Source: Psychrobacter immobilis (GTDB taxonomy: Bacteria > Pseudomonadota > Gammaproteobacteria > Pseudomonadales > Moraxellaceae). From it: a stretch of DNA of 64,000 bases. The stretch covers positions 2,232,001 through 2,296,000 of the forward strand of contig CAJGZL010000001.1 in NCBI GenBank assembly GCA_904846145.1. The letters run 5' to 3'. The notes beneath the pieces are model-generated. The model was not told where the DNA came from. It ran no database searches and saw only the letters and a program-made list of their open reading frames with translations. Numbering within the stretch: position 1 is the first letter of the stretch; the number at the start of each line of letters is the position of its first letter. Of the stretch, positions 41,209 to 50,061 are shown piece after piece. The translations under genes and the position numbers were made by a program.

Positions 41209-42018
41209 ATGAGTGACAATATTCAAAGCGTGACTGTGCTTAGTAAGACCACTTGGACACCTAATTTATTTAGCTTCACCGTCACCCGTCCCGATAGCTT
41301 CAAATTTACCGCAGGGCAGTTTGTACGCTTAGGGGTCAACCCGAGCCAGCTGCAATATTACAAAAATAATGAACAGTCAGCCGTTGATGACGATGTTTTT
41401 CGAGCCTATTCTATTGTGTCATCACCTTTCGATGAAGTGCTAGAGTTTTTCTCTATTGTGATTCCTGATGGCGCGTTTACCTCGCAGTTGCAGCATTTGC
41501 AAGTCGGTGATGAGCTGTTACTAAATACAATGCCGTTTGGGTTTTTAACTTTAGCGCGTTATCAGAAGCCTGAACCCAAAGATTTATGGTTATTAGCCAC
41601 AGGTACAGGGCTTGCGCCATTTTTATCTATGCTGCAAGACTTGCAAACGTGGCAAGATTACGAGCATATCGTGTTGGCTTATAGTGCACGTACCATAGAA
41701 GAGCTAGCTTATTTAGATAAAATTCAGCAACTGGAGGCAGATTTTGGTGCTTTAGTTGATGATCCTGCTAAGCTGATATTCGTACCGATAGTGACTCGCG
41801 AGCCGATGGAGGGCGCTTTGACCGAGCGCTTGCCTAAGCTTTTATTGGATAATAGCTTGCAGGAGCGGGCAGGTATAGCCTTGGACACGGACAGTGCTCA
41901 TGTCATGCTCTGTGGCAATCCTGATATGGTAGAGGATACTAAGGAGACCCTAAAAACTTTAGGCTTTGTGATGAATCGTCGCGGAGAGGGAAATATTGCG
42001 GTTGAGAATTATTGGTAA
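41209..42018 (+). CDS. fpr: Ferredoxin/flavodoxin-NADP(+) reductase
   Basis: This FAD enzyme moves electrons between NADPH and ferredoxin or flavodoxin. The 269-residue protein has the FAD-binding RAYSIVSSP motif, the NADP-binding ATGTGLAPFLSML loop and an MLCGNPDMVEDTKE segment. It ends with ENYW, the C-terminal aromatic usual in bacterial subclass I FPRs. The open frame begins at a GTG 12 bp upstream; the ATG at 41209 (MSDNIQS) is preferred, though its Shine-Dalgarno is weak. It has its own terminator. Confidence 0.93.
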   Translation: MSDNIQSVTVLSKTTWTPNLFSFTVTRPDSFKFTAGQFVRLGVNPSQLQYYKNNEQSAVDDDVFRAYSIVSSPFDEVLEFFSIVIPDGAFTSQLQHLQVGDELLLNTMPFGFLTLARYQKPEPKDLWLLATGTGLAPFLSMLQDLQTWQDYEHIVLAYSARTIEELAYLDKIQQLEADFGALVDDPAKLIFVPIVTREPMEGALTERLPKLLLDNSLQERAGIALDTDSAHVMLCGNPDMVEDTKETLKTLGFVMNRRGEGNIAVENYW

Positions 42019-42053
42019 GCTTGCTTGATGAGTTAATAGTCCAATATAGACCC

Positions 42054-42099
42054 AAAAAGCCGCAAGCTGTCTTTAATTTTAGACAATTTGCGGCTTTTT
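42054..42099. terminator. Strong bidirectional terminator between fpr and the 42.1-kb gene
   Basis: AAAAAGCCGCAA and TTGCGGCTTTTT are perfect inverted arms (12 bp). Inside them TGTCT and AGACA extend the stem. A-rich and T-rich ends let it work for both convergent genes. Confidence 0.9.
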
Positions 42100-42140
42100 A
42101 TTGTTTACATACTCGTGGATTTTTTACCTAGTAATTAAGC

Positions 42141-43082
42141 TTAAGCTTCTTTACTAGGTTCGGTCGCATCACCAATTGGGTTGATCGGACCTTTCATCAT
42201 CTCAGGCTCTGCCTCGCCACCATAATAGTCCGCTTGTACTTGCTCCGCCTGTTTTTTATTACCAGCATCAATGACGTCAACTGTACTGTCACTATTGCTG
42301 TTATTGTCCTTTTCGCTAATGATGTTATCGCCATTACTGCCGCCTAATAAATCACGATAGTTGACTTGAGTTTTTAATACCAACTGCTCTTCTTCAACCT
42401 CACCGTAGTTCACTTGCACTTTATGTAAGGTGCTCATAATTTTTTCATTATTCTTCAGCCAGCGATGAATATCTAAATATATAATGTCTTCTTTAGCACG
42501 GGCGATATTGATATAAGTTAAGATCACGCCTAAGGGGTCTTTTTTGAGCACTTTGTGATAAAACCAAACCACAAGCTTGATGCCTTGGCGTTTGACAAAG
42601 GACTCACAGCGCAAATTAAGCACATCGGTAAAAGTGAGCTGGCCAAATACAAATCGCTGTACGTTACGATCTATCTGCACATGCACTAGCCTAAAGTTAC
42701 TGGCAACTTCGACATAAATACCTGCAACATTGATCGTACAAAACAGGCGAAACCACTTTTCATGCAGCTCAACTCGTATCTCTAAAATAGCATTGACGTT
42801 ATCAGTGACGAACTTTTGCAATGCATCATTGACATACTTTTGCGCGACTGGCAGGGCAATTTCATCTTCGATTTTGTCAGTGGTTTTACCATATAGGTTT
42901 TTGAGAGATTGGGTAAGGCTATCCCAGCCCTTGGTAAAAGACTCACTAAAGCGATAGCCTAGCGTTTCGATAAAGTCATCAAATTCGTTTAGGGTATCAG
43001 TGCCACGCTTACTGCCACGCTTGCCACGGCTATAGCTTGCATTATCGGTACTATTTAGGTCGTCACGGTTATCATAGATCAA
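42141..43082 (-). CDS. Hypothetical protein, apparently lineage-specific
   Basis: I do not recognise this 313-residue protein. No signal peptide or membrane segment is evident. The first 30 residues are polar with a basic patch (SRGKRGSKRG). Residues about 35-250 look like a folded mixed alpha/beta domain with many aromatic residues (EKWFRLFCTINVAGIYVEV; GIKLVVWFYHKVLKK). The last 60 residues are Asn/Asp/Ser/Glu-rich and probably disordered. It is monocistronic, convergent with fpr and divergent from the mscS-like gene. Normal codon use and the long open frame make it a real gene. Confidence 0.75.
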   Translation of the reverse strand: MIYDNRDDLNSTDNASYSRGKRGSKRGTDTLNEFDDFIETLGYRFSESFTKGWDSLTQSLKNLYGKTTDKIEDEIALPVAQKYVNDALQKFVTDNVNAILEIRVELHEKWFRLFCTINVAGIYVEVASNFRLVHVQIDRNVQRFVFGQLTFTDVLNLRCESFVKRQGIKLVVWFYHKVLKKDPLGVILTYINIARAKEDIIYLDIHRWLKNNEKIMSTLHKVQVNYGEVEEEQLVLKTQVNYRDLLGGSNGDNIISEKDNNSNSDSTVDVIDAGNKKQAEQVQADYYGGEAEPEMMKGPINPIGDATEPSKEA

Positions 43083-43433
43083 GCGGTTAATCCTTGTAGT
43101 CGATTGTTGGCAGATTTGCTGACAGTCACAAAGCAGTAAGAAAAATTATTATATAGCAAAACGGTTAGACACAAAACTGATGCAGGTTCATTGTAGCAAA
43201 TCAGCTAAACATTCTAACAACAAAGACGACACTAATATTTAGGGCGTGTTGAATTCTTTACAAATGAGCACTGCTGATAGCTAAAGAATTAGCAGCGCTG
43301 AATATAAAGCGAGTAGCAGCTGTAGCCGTCTAATTAGCCTGCATGTTATGATAGCACCGATTGAATATTCAGCCACTGAATTGCAGCGCGTCAATACGCC
43401 CCAACACGTTTTAAACTAAGAGTAATAGTTACT
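43083..43433. other. Divergent intergenic region with MITE-like inverted repeats
   Basis: This 351-bp stretch separates the unknown gene and the MscS gene. GGGCGTGTTGA (43242-43252) and TCAATACGCCC (43391-43401) are inverted at 10 of 11 positions and bound about 160 bp. Within this, AATTCTTTA (43252-43260) and TAAAGAATT (43282-43290) form a perfect 9-bp inverted repeat. No gene was seen. Confidence 0.4.
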
Positions 43434-44318
43434 ATGGAATTTTTAGGATTTACGATAGATGTCGCTACTTTGACAGACAGCGCTTTGAGCTTATTATTTA
43501 AGGTGCTGATTGCGCTTGCGATATTTATCGTCGGGCGCTGGCTGGCACAAAAAGCCACTACTGTCGCTAATAAAATTATGGTGCGCGGCCACTTGGATGT
43601 GACCGCAGCTAACTTTTTGAGCCGTATATTTTATGGGGTGCTGATCGTTGTCGTGGCGTTGGCAGCACTCAATCAAGTCGGCGTGCATACTACCTCAGTA
43701 GTCGCTATCTTAGGCGGTGCTGCGGTCGCTATCGGCCTTGCGCTCAAAGATCAGCTATCCAATTTTGCCGCTGGTATTATGATTATCACCTTTCGACCTT
43801 TTGTTAAAGGCGATTATGTGCAAATCAGTAGTTATACAGGCACGGTTGGTGAGATTACTTTGGTCAATACCCATCTAACTACTATCAATAACCATGACGT
43901 TATCATTCCAAACAGTAGCATCACTACCTCAGCCGTTGTTAATTATACTGCTCTCCCAAATCGACGTGTCGATATCACTATCGGTGTCGGCTATGATGCT
44001 AATATTAAAACAGCCAAAGATCTAATATTAAAGCTAGCTATCGAGAATCCTGTTTCTTTTAACGATCCAGAGCCTATCGTACGAGTGACTAATTTGGGTG
44101 ATAACTCGGTTGATTTGACCTTGAATGTTTGGACGACTAACGCTGATTGGTGGTCAATGCAGTGTGATTTGCTCGAACAGTTCAAAGAAGTATTTGACAG
44201 TGAAAAAATCGATATTCCTTTCCCGCAGCGTAGTGTGCATATCAAAGGCTTGGATCAGATGATAACAAATATGGATCAATCACAAAAGATACCGATGACT
44301 AAAGATACCGGTGACTAA
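43434..44318 (+). CDS. mscS: Small-conductance mechanosensitive channel (MscS family)
   Basis: This is an inner-membrane channel that opens under membrane tension to release solutes during osmotic downshock. The 294-residue protein matches E. coli MscS (286) with three N-terminal helices. The pore-lining TM3 contains AILGGAAVAIGLALKDQLSNFAAG (quoted in part), with its Gly/Ala pattern. The beta domain follows (FRPFVKGDYVQ; VIIPNSSITTSAVVNYT), with an alpha/beta C-terminal domain ending IDIPFPQRSVHIK. It converges on ybeY with a 28-bp gap. Confidence 0.95.
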   Translation: MEFLGFTIDVATLTDSALSLLFKVLIALAIFIVGRWLAQKATTVANKIMVRGHLDVTAANFLSRIFYGVLIVVVALAALNQVGVHTTSVVAILGGAAVAIGLALKDQLSNFAAGIMIITFRPFVKGDYVQISSYTGTVGEITLVNTHLTTINNHDVIIPNSSITTSAVVNYTALPNRRVDITIGVGYDANIKTAKDLILKLAIENPVSFNDPEPIVRVTNLGDNSVDLTLNVWTTNADWWSMQCDLLEQFKEVFDSEKIDIPFPQRSVHIKGLDQMITNMDQSQKIPMTKDTGD

Positions 44319-44346
44319 AGATTGATTATTGATGCTGAGTTTATTA

Positions 44347-44904
44347 TTAATAGGGGTTAGCTAAGCCTAATCCTTCTAAAATAGCAATCTCAAAGCGCTC
44401 CATCTGCTCCTGTTCAGCTTGTCCAATCTCATGATCAAAGCCTAGCAAATGCAATATGCCATGTATCAATAAATGGGTAATGTGCTGCGCTAGGGCTTTA
44501 TTTTGCTCGTCCGCTTCACGCACTAGCACGTCATGACAGATAATCAATTCCCCCAAAGGGACAGTCGGCATCAGCTCAATAACACTCGCTGGTATCTCGC
44601 TGGGATAAGACAAAATATTAGTAGCATAATCTTTGCCGCGCGCCTCCATATTTATCTCGCGACCCTCTATAACATCAGTTATATAAACATCTAATGCTTT
44701 AGGCTTAGATTGCCACAGCTCATTACTGACCTCTGCAAAGTAGGGTAGCTCAAGGCCATCTTTGATATGGGCATCTACGTATTCCAAAGTCGCTGTTAGC
44801 GCAGCTTGTATCGTTTGTTCGGTACAGAGGTCGGTGAGCAGGTTATCGTCACTATTTTCATTGGCGCTGATGGTTATTTGGTTACCGCTTACATTGTTAT
44901 TCAT
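44347..44904 (-). CDS. ybeY: Endoribonuclease YbeY, rRNA maturation factor
   Basis: YbeY is a zinc-dependent endoribonuclease for 16S rRNA 3'-end maturation and ribosome quality control. The metal site HLLIHGILHLLGFDHE, the H3-x-H5 pattern of the family, is intact. The TNILSYPSE segment corresponds to the conserved TDVLSFP motif. At 185 residues it is longer than E. coli YbeY (155), mainly at the N-terminus. It follows ybeZ (phoH-like) on the same strand, but a strong hairpin lies between them. Confidence 0.94.
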   Translation of the reverse strand: MNNNVSGNQITISANENSDDNLLTDLCTEQTIQAALTATLEYVDAHIKDGLELPYFAEVSNELWQSKPKALDVYITDVIEGREINMEARGKDYATNILSYPSEIPASVIELMPTVPLGELIICHDVLVREADEQNKALAQHITHLLIHGILHLLGFDHEIGQAEQEQMERFEIAILEGLGLANPY

Positions 44905-44991
44905 AATCGTATTATTCGCTTTAAAATATAGATAGGTGTCTCATGATATTGTAACTTTGTTTTATGACTATACAATTTATGACCGTAAAAT

Positions 44992-45021
44992 AAAAACCAG
45001 ACTAACAAAGGTCTGGTTTTT
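44992..45021. terminator. Strong hairpin terminator between ybeZ and ybeY
   Basis: AAAAACCAGAC (44992-45002) and GTCTGGTTTTT (45011-45021) form a perfect 11-bp stem with an 8-nt loop and A/T-rich flanks, so it reads as a terminator on either strand. It sits between ybeZ (ending 45052) and the ybeY start (44904). Confidence 0.85.
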
Positions 45022-45051
45022 ATTTTTAAAAAGCTATACTCGAACGTAAAA

Positions 45052-46206
45052 CTACAATCTAGCCGCCGCATTAGCCATAATAGCACGGCGATCTTGCTCA
45101 GCGATACGCTCACGCTTTTGCTTCTCTTGTAGTATCAATTGCTCTTCATCGAACACATCGTAAGCTTCAACGATTTGCTGTACCAATTGATGGCGTACCA
45201 CATCTTTTGAGTCAAACTTAGTAATGCGAATCTCTTCGATATCCTTTAGAATCTCCATCGCTTGCGCCAGACCTGACTTGGTACCGCGTGGCAAGTCAAC
45301 TTGTGATATATCGCCTGTAATGACAGCGCGTGAACCAAAACCTAACCGAGTCAAAAACATCTTCATCTGTTCAGGTGTGGTGTTCTGCGCTTCATCCAAA
45401 ATCACGAACGAGTTATTAAGGGTACGACCACGCATATAGGCGAGTGGTGCAATCTCAATCTCTTGGCGCTCAATCATCTTGGCAACCTTTTCAAAGCCGA
45501 TCATCTCGTAGAGTGCGTCATATAGTGGACGCAAATACGGATCGATCTTTTGGGTTAAATCACCTGGCAAAAAGCCTAATTTCTCGCCCGCTTCTACCGC
45601 AGGACGTACCAGTAAAATACGCTCAATCTCATTACGCTCAATCATATCGACCGCACAAGCGACCGCCAGATAAGTCTTACCTGTGCCCGCAGGACCTATA
45701 CCGAAAGATACATCCGAGGTTAAGATATCTTTAACATAGCGTTGCTGATTACCACCGCGTGGGATGATTCTACCTTTACGAGTGCGCAAACTAATTGGTG
45801 TAAAGTCATCGACGCTCTCTCCGTCAGTACCATCTGAGTCCTCTTCATTGAAAGCCGCGCCTTTTTTCTTATTCTTATCCGCATTTTTAGCAGCACTTTT
45901 GGCGATTCTGTCATCAGCGATATCTTGGTCACGTGAGATACTAGACTGAATAATAAGATGTAGCTCTTCAGCGCTAATGTCTTTAGAGTTTTGCGCCTCA
46001 TCAGCCAGCTTGTATAAGATACGCTCTGCGCGCTCAATGTTCGTAATATCACCACTGACACAAAAGTCACTTTGACGTTGGCTTATTTTTACATCGAGGC
46101 GATCTTGGATATATTTCAGATGGTTATTATATTCGCCAAGCATGGTTTTAAGATGAGCTTGGGTGAGGTGTTCAAAGATTACATGGCGGCTCATAGAGTC
46201 AGTCAA
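45052..46206 (-). CDS. ybeZ: PhoH-like ATPase YbeZ (PhoL)
   Basis: YbeZ is a PhoH-family NTPase that partners YbeY in RNA processing. The 384-residue protein has an N-terminal KH-like region, a central charged linker ([19 protein letters not shown]), then a P-loop domain. The Walker A is [12 protein letters not shown] and the Walker [18 protein letters not shown], followed by the typical [17 protein letters not shown]. The acidic linker is longer than in E. coli. It lies upstream of ybeY in the same orientation. Confidence 0.93.
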   Translation of the reverse strand: MTDSMSRHVIFEHLTQAHLKTMLGEYNNHLKYIQDRLDVKISQRQSDFCVSGDITNIERAERILYKLADEAQNSKDISAEELHLIIQSSISRDQDIADDRIAKSAAKNADKNKKKGAAFNEEDSDGTDGESVDDFTPISLRTRKGRIIPRGGNQQRYVKDILTSDVSFGIGPAGTGKTYLAVACAVDMIERNEIERILLVRPAVEAGEKLGFLPGDLTQKIDPYLRPLYDALYEMIGFEKVAKMIERQEIEIAPLAYMRGRTLNNSFVILDEAQNTTPEQMKMFLTRLGFGSRAVITGDISQVDLPRGTKSGLAQAMEILKDIEEIRITKFDSKDVVRHQLVQQIVEAYDVFDEEQLILQEKQKRERIAEQDRRAIMANAAARL

Positions 46207-46576
46207 GCGATTATCCTTATGGTGTTTGCCTAATAAAGCAGGCTAAATAGATAAAATGATTATTAAGTTATAAGGTTAAGGTGAATGAATATCTTACTTT
46301 CATTATGGTTGATAATATTTAAATTTCAAGCTATGAGCTGTGTTGAACAACGCCATTTTGTATATAGATTGCAACCACTCAGCTTGATGATAATATTACT
46401 TAAGAGCAGAGCACCTCACAAGCTATGCTAAAGGCTGTTCAGTAGCGTTAAGCGCACAGAAAAAAAGCCAATCTATGCTACTCTATTAACCAGTTTATAG
46501 TGGTTCAACAACCCTATTCAAAATCGTAATATAACGATGATAAGTGACATTTATTCATTTTATAATAGGACTTATG
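46207..46576. other. Divergent intergenic region between ybeZ and ubiH
   Basis: This AT-rich stretch should contain the two divergent promoters. No gene, strong hairpin or repeat was recognised in it. Confidence 0.45.
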
Positions 46577-47893
46577 ATGCAAAATTCTGATTTTATAACG
46601 GCTGATAATTCATCTAGCCATCATGCTGATGAAGACAGTGCTAAATTGACGGATCAGCAAGTACTGATCGTCGGTGGCGGTCATGTCGGCTTATCGTTTG
46701 CCTTGCTATTGGCGCATCACGGTATCGCCAGTACGTTGCTGGAAAAAAACAGCTATCCTGAGATCGGTCCTGAGAATGATCGCAGCCGTAGCCATTATTT
46801 GGACAGTCGCAATACCGCTTTGTCACGGCGTACGGTACAGATTTATCAAGAGATAGGCTTATGGAGTGAGCTACAAAGTCATGCTTGTCGTATTGATGCG
46901 GTGCAGATTAGTGAGCAAGGTAGCTTTGGAAAGGCGCAATTAAATAAAAAAGATGAGCGTGTTGAATCCTTTGGGCAAGTTATGGAGAACGCTTGGTTAG
47001 GACGTAAGCTATTATTAGCCGCGCAAAACGAGCCTTTGATTACGATTATAGATAATGCTGAAGTGGTCACTATTGGTCAGCAGAGCGACAGCGTCACCCT
47101 GACGTTTAGTTACTATAATGGTAGTGAAGATGAGCAGCAGTTGCAGGGCAGTGTACTGGTTGCTTGTGATGGGCGCGACTCCAATATACGTCAGCTATTA
47201 GACATCGGCATTAGCACTTATGACTATCAGCAAACGGCTATCGTTGGGGTAGTCGAGACTTCTATGCCACATGAGCATATTGCGATTGAGCGCTTTAGCC
47301 CAGCAGGTCCACTAGCTGTATTACCATTGACGGATCCTGATGGTGATGGCAATGACGACTGTCAAAAAGGTCATCGACGTTCAGTGGTCTGGGTCTGTCC
47401 TACTGGGGAGGAGCAGCAGTATTTAGAAGATGACGTGCACTTTTTGGCGACGTTGCAACAAGCTTTTGGCGAGCGTGCTGGCAAATTCACTGCGGCAGGT
47501 CGTCGCGGTGCTTATCCGTTGACTCGTGTGCTAGCCAAATCACAAGTCGATGGTCGCTGTGTGATTATGGGTAATGCGGCGCACACGCTACATCCAGTGG
47601 CAGGACAAGGCTTTAATTTATGTATGCGTGACGCGCACGTACTGGCGCAAATGATGAGTACGCAAGTAATGAAAGGCGCTGATATCGGTGATATTAGCTT
47701 ATTAAAACGCTATGCAAAAAGTCGCCAAACCGATCAAAAACGCGTCATTCGCTTTTGTGATGCAGTAGTACACGGCTTTACTCATCCGAATCCTGCGATT
47801 AAGCTGGCGCGTAATGTAGCGCTAGTGGCCTTTGATAAATTACCTAATATCAAGCCATTAGTCGCCACTTATGCAATGGGGCTAAAGTCGTAG
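46577..47893 (+). CDS. ubiH: 2-octaprenyl-6-methoxyphenol hydroxylase (UbiH)
   Basis: UbiH is a flavin monooxygenase that hydroxylates the ubiquinone ring precursor. The product (about 438 residues) has an FAD Rossmann motif (VLIVGGGHVGLSFALLLAHHG), the mid-protein VLVACDGRDSNIRQLL, and the second FAD motif CVIMGNAAHTLHPVAGQGFN, which matches UbiH closely. RRGAYPLT and the tail resemble E. coli UbiH more than UbiF or UbiI. The upstream AGGA favours the ATG at 46577 over 46544 or 46574. It precedes a second hydroxylase gene by about 200 bp, as in other gammaproteobacteria. Confidence 0.88.
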   Translation: MQNSDFITADNSSSHHADEDSAKLTDQQVLIVGGGHVGLSFALLLAHHGIASTLLEKNSYPEIGPENDRSRSHYLDSRNTALSRRTVQIYQEIGLWSELQSHACRIDAVQISEQGSFGKAQLNKKDERVESFGQVMENAWLGRKLLLAAQNEPLITIIDNAEVVTIGQQSDSVTLTFSYYNGSEDEQQLQGSVLVACDGRDSNIRQLLDIGISTYDYQQTAIVGVVETSMPHEHIAIERFSPAGPLAVLPLTDPDGDGNDDCQKGHRRSVVWVCPTGEEQQYLEDDVHFLATLQQAFGERAGKFTAAGRRGAYPLTRVLAKSQVDGRCVIMGNAAHTLHPVAGQGFNLCMRDAHVLAQMMSTQVMKGADIGDISLLKRYAKSRQTDQKRVIRFCDAVVHGFTHPNPAIKLARNVALVAFDKLPNIKPLVATYAMGLKS

Positions 47894-47922
47894 CGTTTGA
47901 CTTTTAAGCGAGTAGAGAGTGT

Positions 47923-47949
47923 CGTAGGGTGCTTTTTAAGCACCATTTA
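47923..47949. repeat. Dispersed repeat, second copy, with hairpin
   Basis: This 27-base stretch matches 4502-4528 at 24 positions. It contains a perfect hairpin, GGTGCTT-TTT-AAGCACC (47928-47944), about 35 bp after the ubiH stop. It may act as a weak terminator. Confidence 0.6.
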
Positions 47950-48092
47950 AAATACAAATTTAAAATTTCACTTTGCACTAATAAAGTTATTAGACTTTAC
48001 TATTCGCTTTAAATTGGTGAATCGTTCTAAGAGTGGTTTATTTTTCAAGCCCATTCTTTGAGTTTATTATTTTTATTTTGATAGGATAACTT

Positions 48093-49352
48093 ATGAAAAC
48101 CCCACATACTCTTATTATCGGTGGCGGCATTGTCGGCGCGACACTCGCTCTAAAACTAGCACAAGCCAAAAGTCCAGTAACCCTAGTCGATGCTGCACCT
48201 AGTCGTGATGAAGCGACTTGGAATAAAGCATTAAGTCAGCGTGATGCTCGGGTTTATGCCTTGAGCCTAGCGAGTATTGGGCTACTAAAAGACGTGGGCG
48301 CATGGCAAAAGATAACCGCGTCAAAACGCAAAGCAGACTACTCGCAAATGCAGGTCTGGCAGTTGAATGGTATTGGCGAATTGCTATTTGGTGAGCCTAA
48401 TGATGATAATAATCATGCGCCAATGCTCGGTAGTATGGTCGAGCCACTCGTCATTGAACATGCGCTAAGCCAACGCTTATGCGGTAGTGATGTCAGCGAT
48501 TATCTAACAGTAATTGCAGGTCATAAGGTCGTGGCAATGGACTGGCTTGGCGCACAGCAAGGATATAGCGTCAGCTTAGATAATGACCAAGTTATCAAGA
48601 CCGCGTTAGTCGTCGGTGCTGATGGTCGTGGCTCGTTTGTACGTAAGCAAGCAAGCATTGGTCTAGATACTCTGGACTATAAGCAAACGGCGATTTGCTG
48701 TGCGATTCAAACCACTAAGCCACATCAAGCCACTGCGCGTCAAGCGATGTTGCCTACAGGAACGCTTGCATTATTACCATTAGCAGATATAACCGATGAA
48801 GATAAAGCTAATCCGCAACATTGGCAGTCGGTGGTGTGGACCCTGCCACGTAATCAAGCCTTAGCACTCTTAGACGAATCGCCACGCTTTATCGCGGACA
48901 AACTCGCTGCCGCTAGCACTTATGAGCTAGGAGATATTAATCAAATTGAATCTATCGCTAGCTTTCCGTTAGCCGCTCAGCAAGCCAAGTCTTATGTCGC
49001 TGATAATTTAGTATTAATAGGTGACGCTGCGCATGGCGTACATCCGCTGGCAGGACAAGGGTTGAATCTAGGTATGTTAGACGTACAAGCTTTATATGAG
49101 CAGCTAGAGCATGACTTTGCTCGTAGTGGTAGCACGATGTGGGGCGCAAGTCAAACCTTACGCACTTATGAACGTGCGCGTCGTCCGCATAATAGTGTGA
49201 TGATGCATAGCTTTTCGGCATTGAACTGGCTGTTCGCAGGTGAGCTTGCGCAAACTCGTCCTATTCAACAAATTCGTAATGAAGGTATGTCGGCGGTTAG
49301 CAAAATCAAGCCGTTGATGCGGCTATTTGCCAAGCAGGCGAGTGGGGTTTGA
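48093..49352 (+). CDS. Ubiquinone biosynthesis FAD-dependent hydroxylase (UbiI/UbiF/VisC family)
   Basis: This second UbiH/COQ6-family flavin monooxygenase has 419 residues. The FAD motif TLIIGGGIVGATLALKLAQA and the DG motif LVVGADGRGSFVRKQASI are present, with the second FAD motif LVLIGDAAHGVHPLAGQGLN. The family is certain. Which ring position it hydroxylates (C5 by UbiI or C6 by UbiF) cannot be told from sequence alone. It forms a functional pair with ubiH upstream and ispB at 21 kb. Confidence 0.88.
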   Translation: MKTPHTLIIGGGIVGATLALKLAQAKSPVTLVDAAPSRDEATWNKALSQRDARVYALSLASIGLLKDVGAWQKITASKRKADYSQMQVWQLNGIGELLFGEPNDDNNHAPMLGSMVEPLVIEHALSQRLCGSDVSDYLTVIAGHKVVAMDWLGAQQGYSVSLDNDQVIKTALVVGADGRGSFVRKQASIGLDTLDYKQTAICCAIQTTKPHQATARQAMLPTGTLALLPLADITDEDKANPQHWQSVVWTLPRNQALALLDESPRFIADKLAAASTYELGDINQIESIASFPLAAQQAKSYVADNLVLIGDAAHGVHPLAGQGLNLGMLDVQALYEQLEHDFARSGSTMWGASQTLRTYERARRPHNSVMMHSFSALNWLFAGELAQTRPIQQIRNEGMSAVSKIKPLMRLFAKQASGV

Positions 49353-49389
49353 GCGACTGTAACTAATAGCAAATAATAAGAATATTTTG

Positions 49390-50031
49390 ATGAAGCATAT
49401 TTTAGTTGACTATGAAAGCATTCAACCAAAAAACTTCGATACTATGAACACAAATGAGTGTCATGTATGGTTGTTTTTAGGCGTTAATCAGCAGAAAAGT
49501 CTACCGCTTGAGTTGGTGGAAACCTTGCTTGGATTCGATAATAAAAATGTGCATATCATTAAGATGCAGCATGTAGGTAAAAATGCATTAGATTTTTATT
49601 TATCGTTTTATTTGGGCAAAATATCTGAGATTGACCCTCAAGCCAGTATTTGTATTGTAGCCAGAGATAGTGGTTATGATATTTTAGTTGAGCATCTAAA
49701 CACTGTTTATAATGGCTTGGATATTGTGCGTTTAGCAGATACCAATCAGCTTTATCCTAATGATGAGTTGGATAAAGTGGCTACTATCACTACTGCTACG
49801 CCAAAAGCAGAAAAGAACAAAAGTTCTGCTACGATATATCAACGCGCAATAGCATCAATAAGAGAAAAACCTATAAGCACTCGACCCTCAAAAAAATCAA
49901 GCTTGATAAATTATCTTAAAAGCTATTTACGCGATGAAGACCCCAAAGCAATTGATAATGTCGTTAAACAGATGGTTAATAATAAAGTAATAATAGTATC
50001 CAATACTAATAAGCTTAGCTACAAAATATAA
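49390..50031 (+). CDS. PIN-like domain protein, function unknown
   Basis: This 213-residue protein has an N-terminal PIN-like fold (about 1-115): MKHILVDYESIQP (acidic metal site), a central NALDFYLSFYLGKISE and ICIVARDSGYDILVEHL. These are the spaced Asp residues seen in NYN/PIN nucleases. After a Lys/Ser/Thr-rich linker, residues 155-213 look like a small helical domain that could bind nucleic acid. It is probably a small RNase or RNA-binding regulator, but no substrate can be inferred. The frame starts at a TTG one codon earlier; the ATG is preferred. No strong Shine-Dalgarno was seen. Confidence 0.75.
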   Translation: MKHILVDYESIQPKNFDTMNTNECHVWLFLGVNQQKSLPLELVETLLGFDNKNVHIIKMQHVGKNALDFYLSFYLGKISEIDPQASICIVARDSGYDILVEHLNTVYNGLDIVRLADTNQLYPNDELDKVATITTATPKAEKNKSSATIYQRAIASIREKPISTRPSKKSSLINYLKSYLRDEDPKAIDNVVKQMVNNKVIIVSNTNKLSYKI

Positions 50032-50061
50032 AAATCTAACTAAAACGATTAGGCAAACCCC

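Noticed and set aside
46207..46576. Mobile-element relic
   Set aside because: TGTTGAACAACGCC looked like the repeat at 24.2 kb, but only a few bases match.
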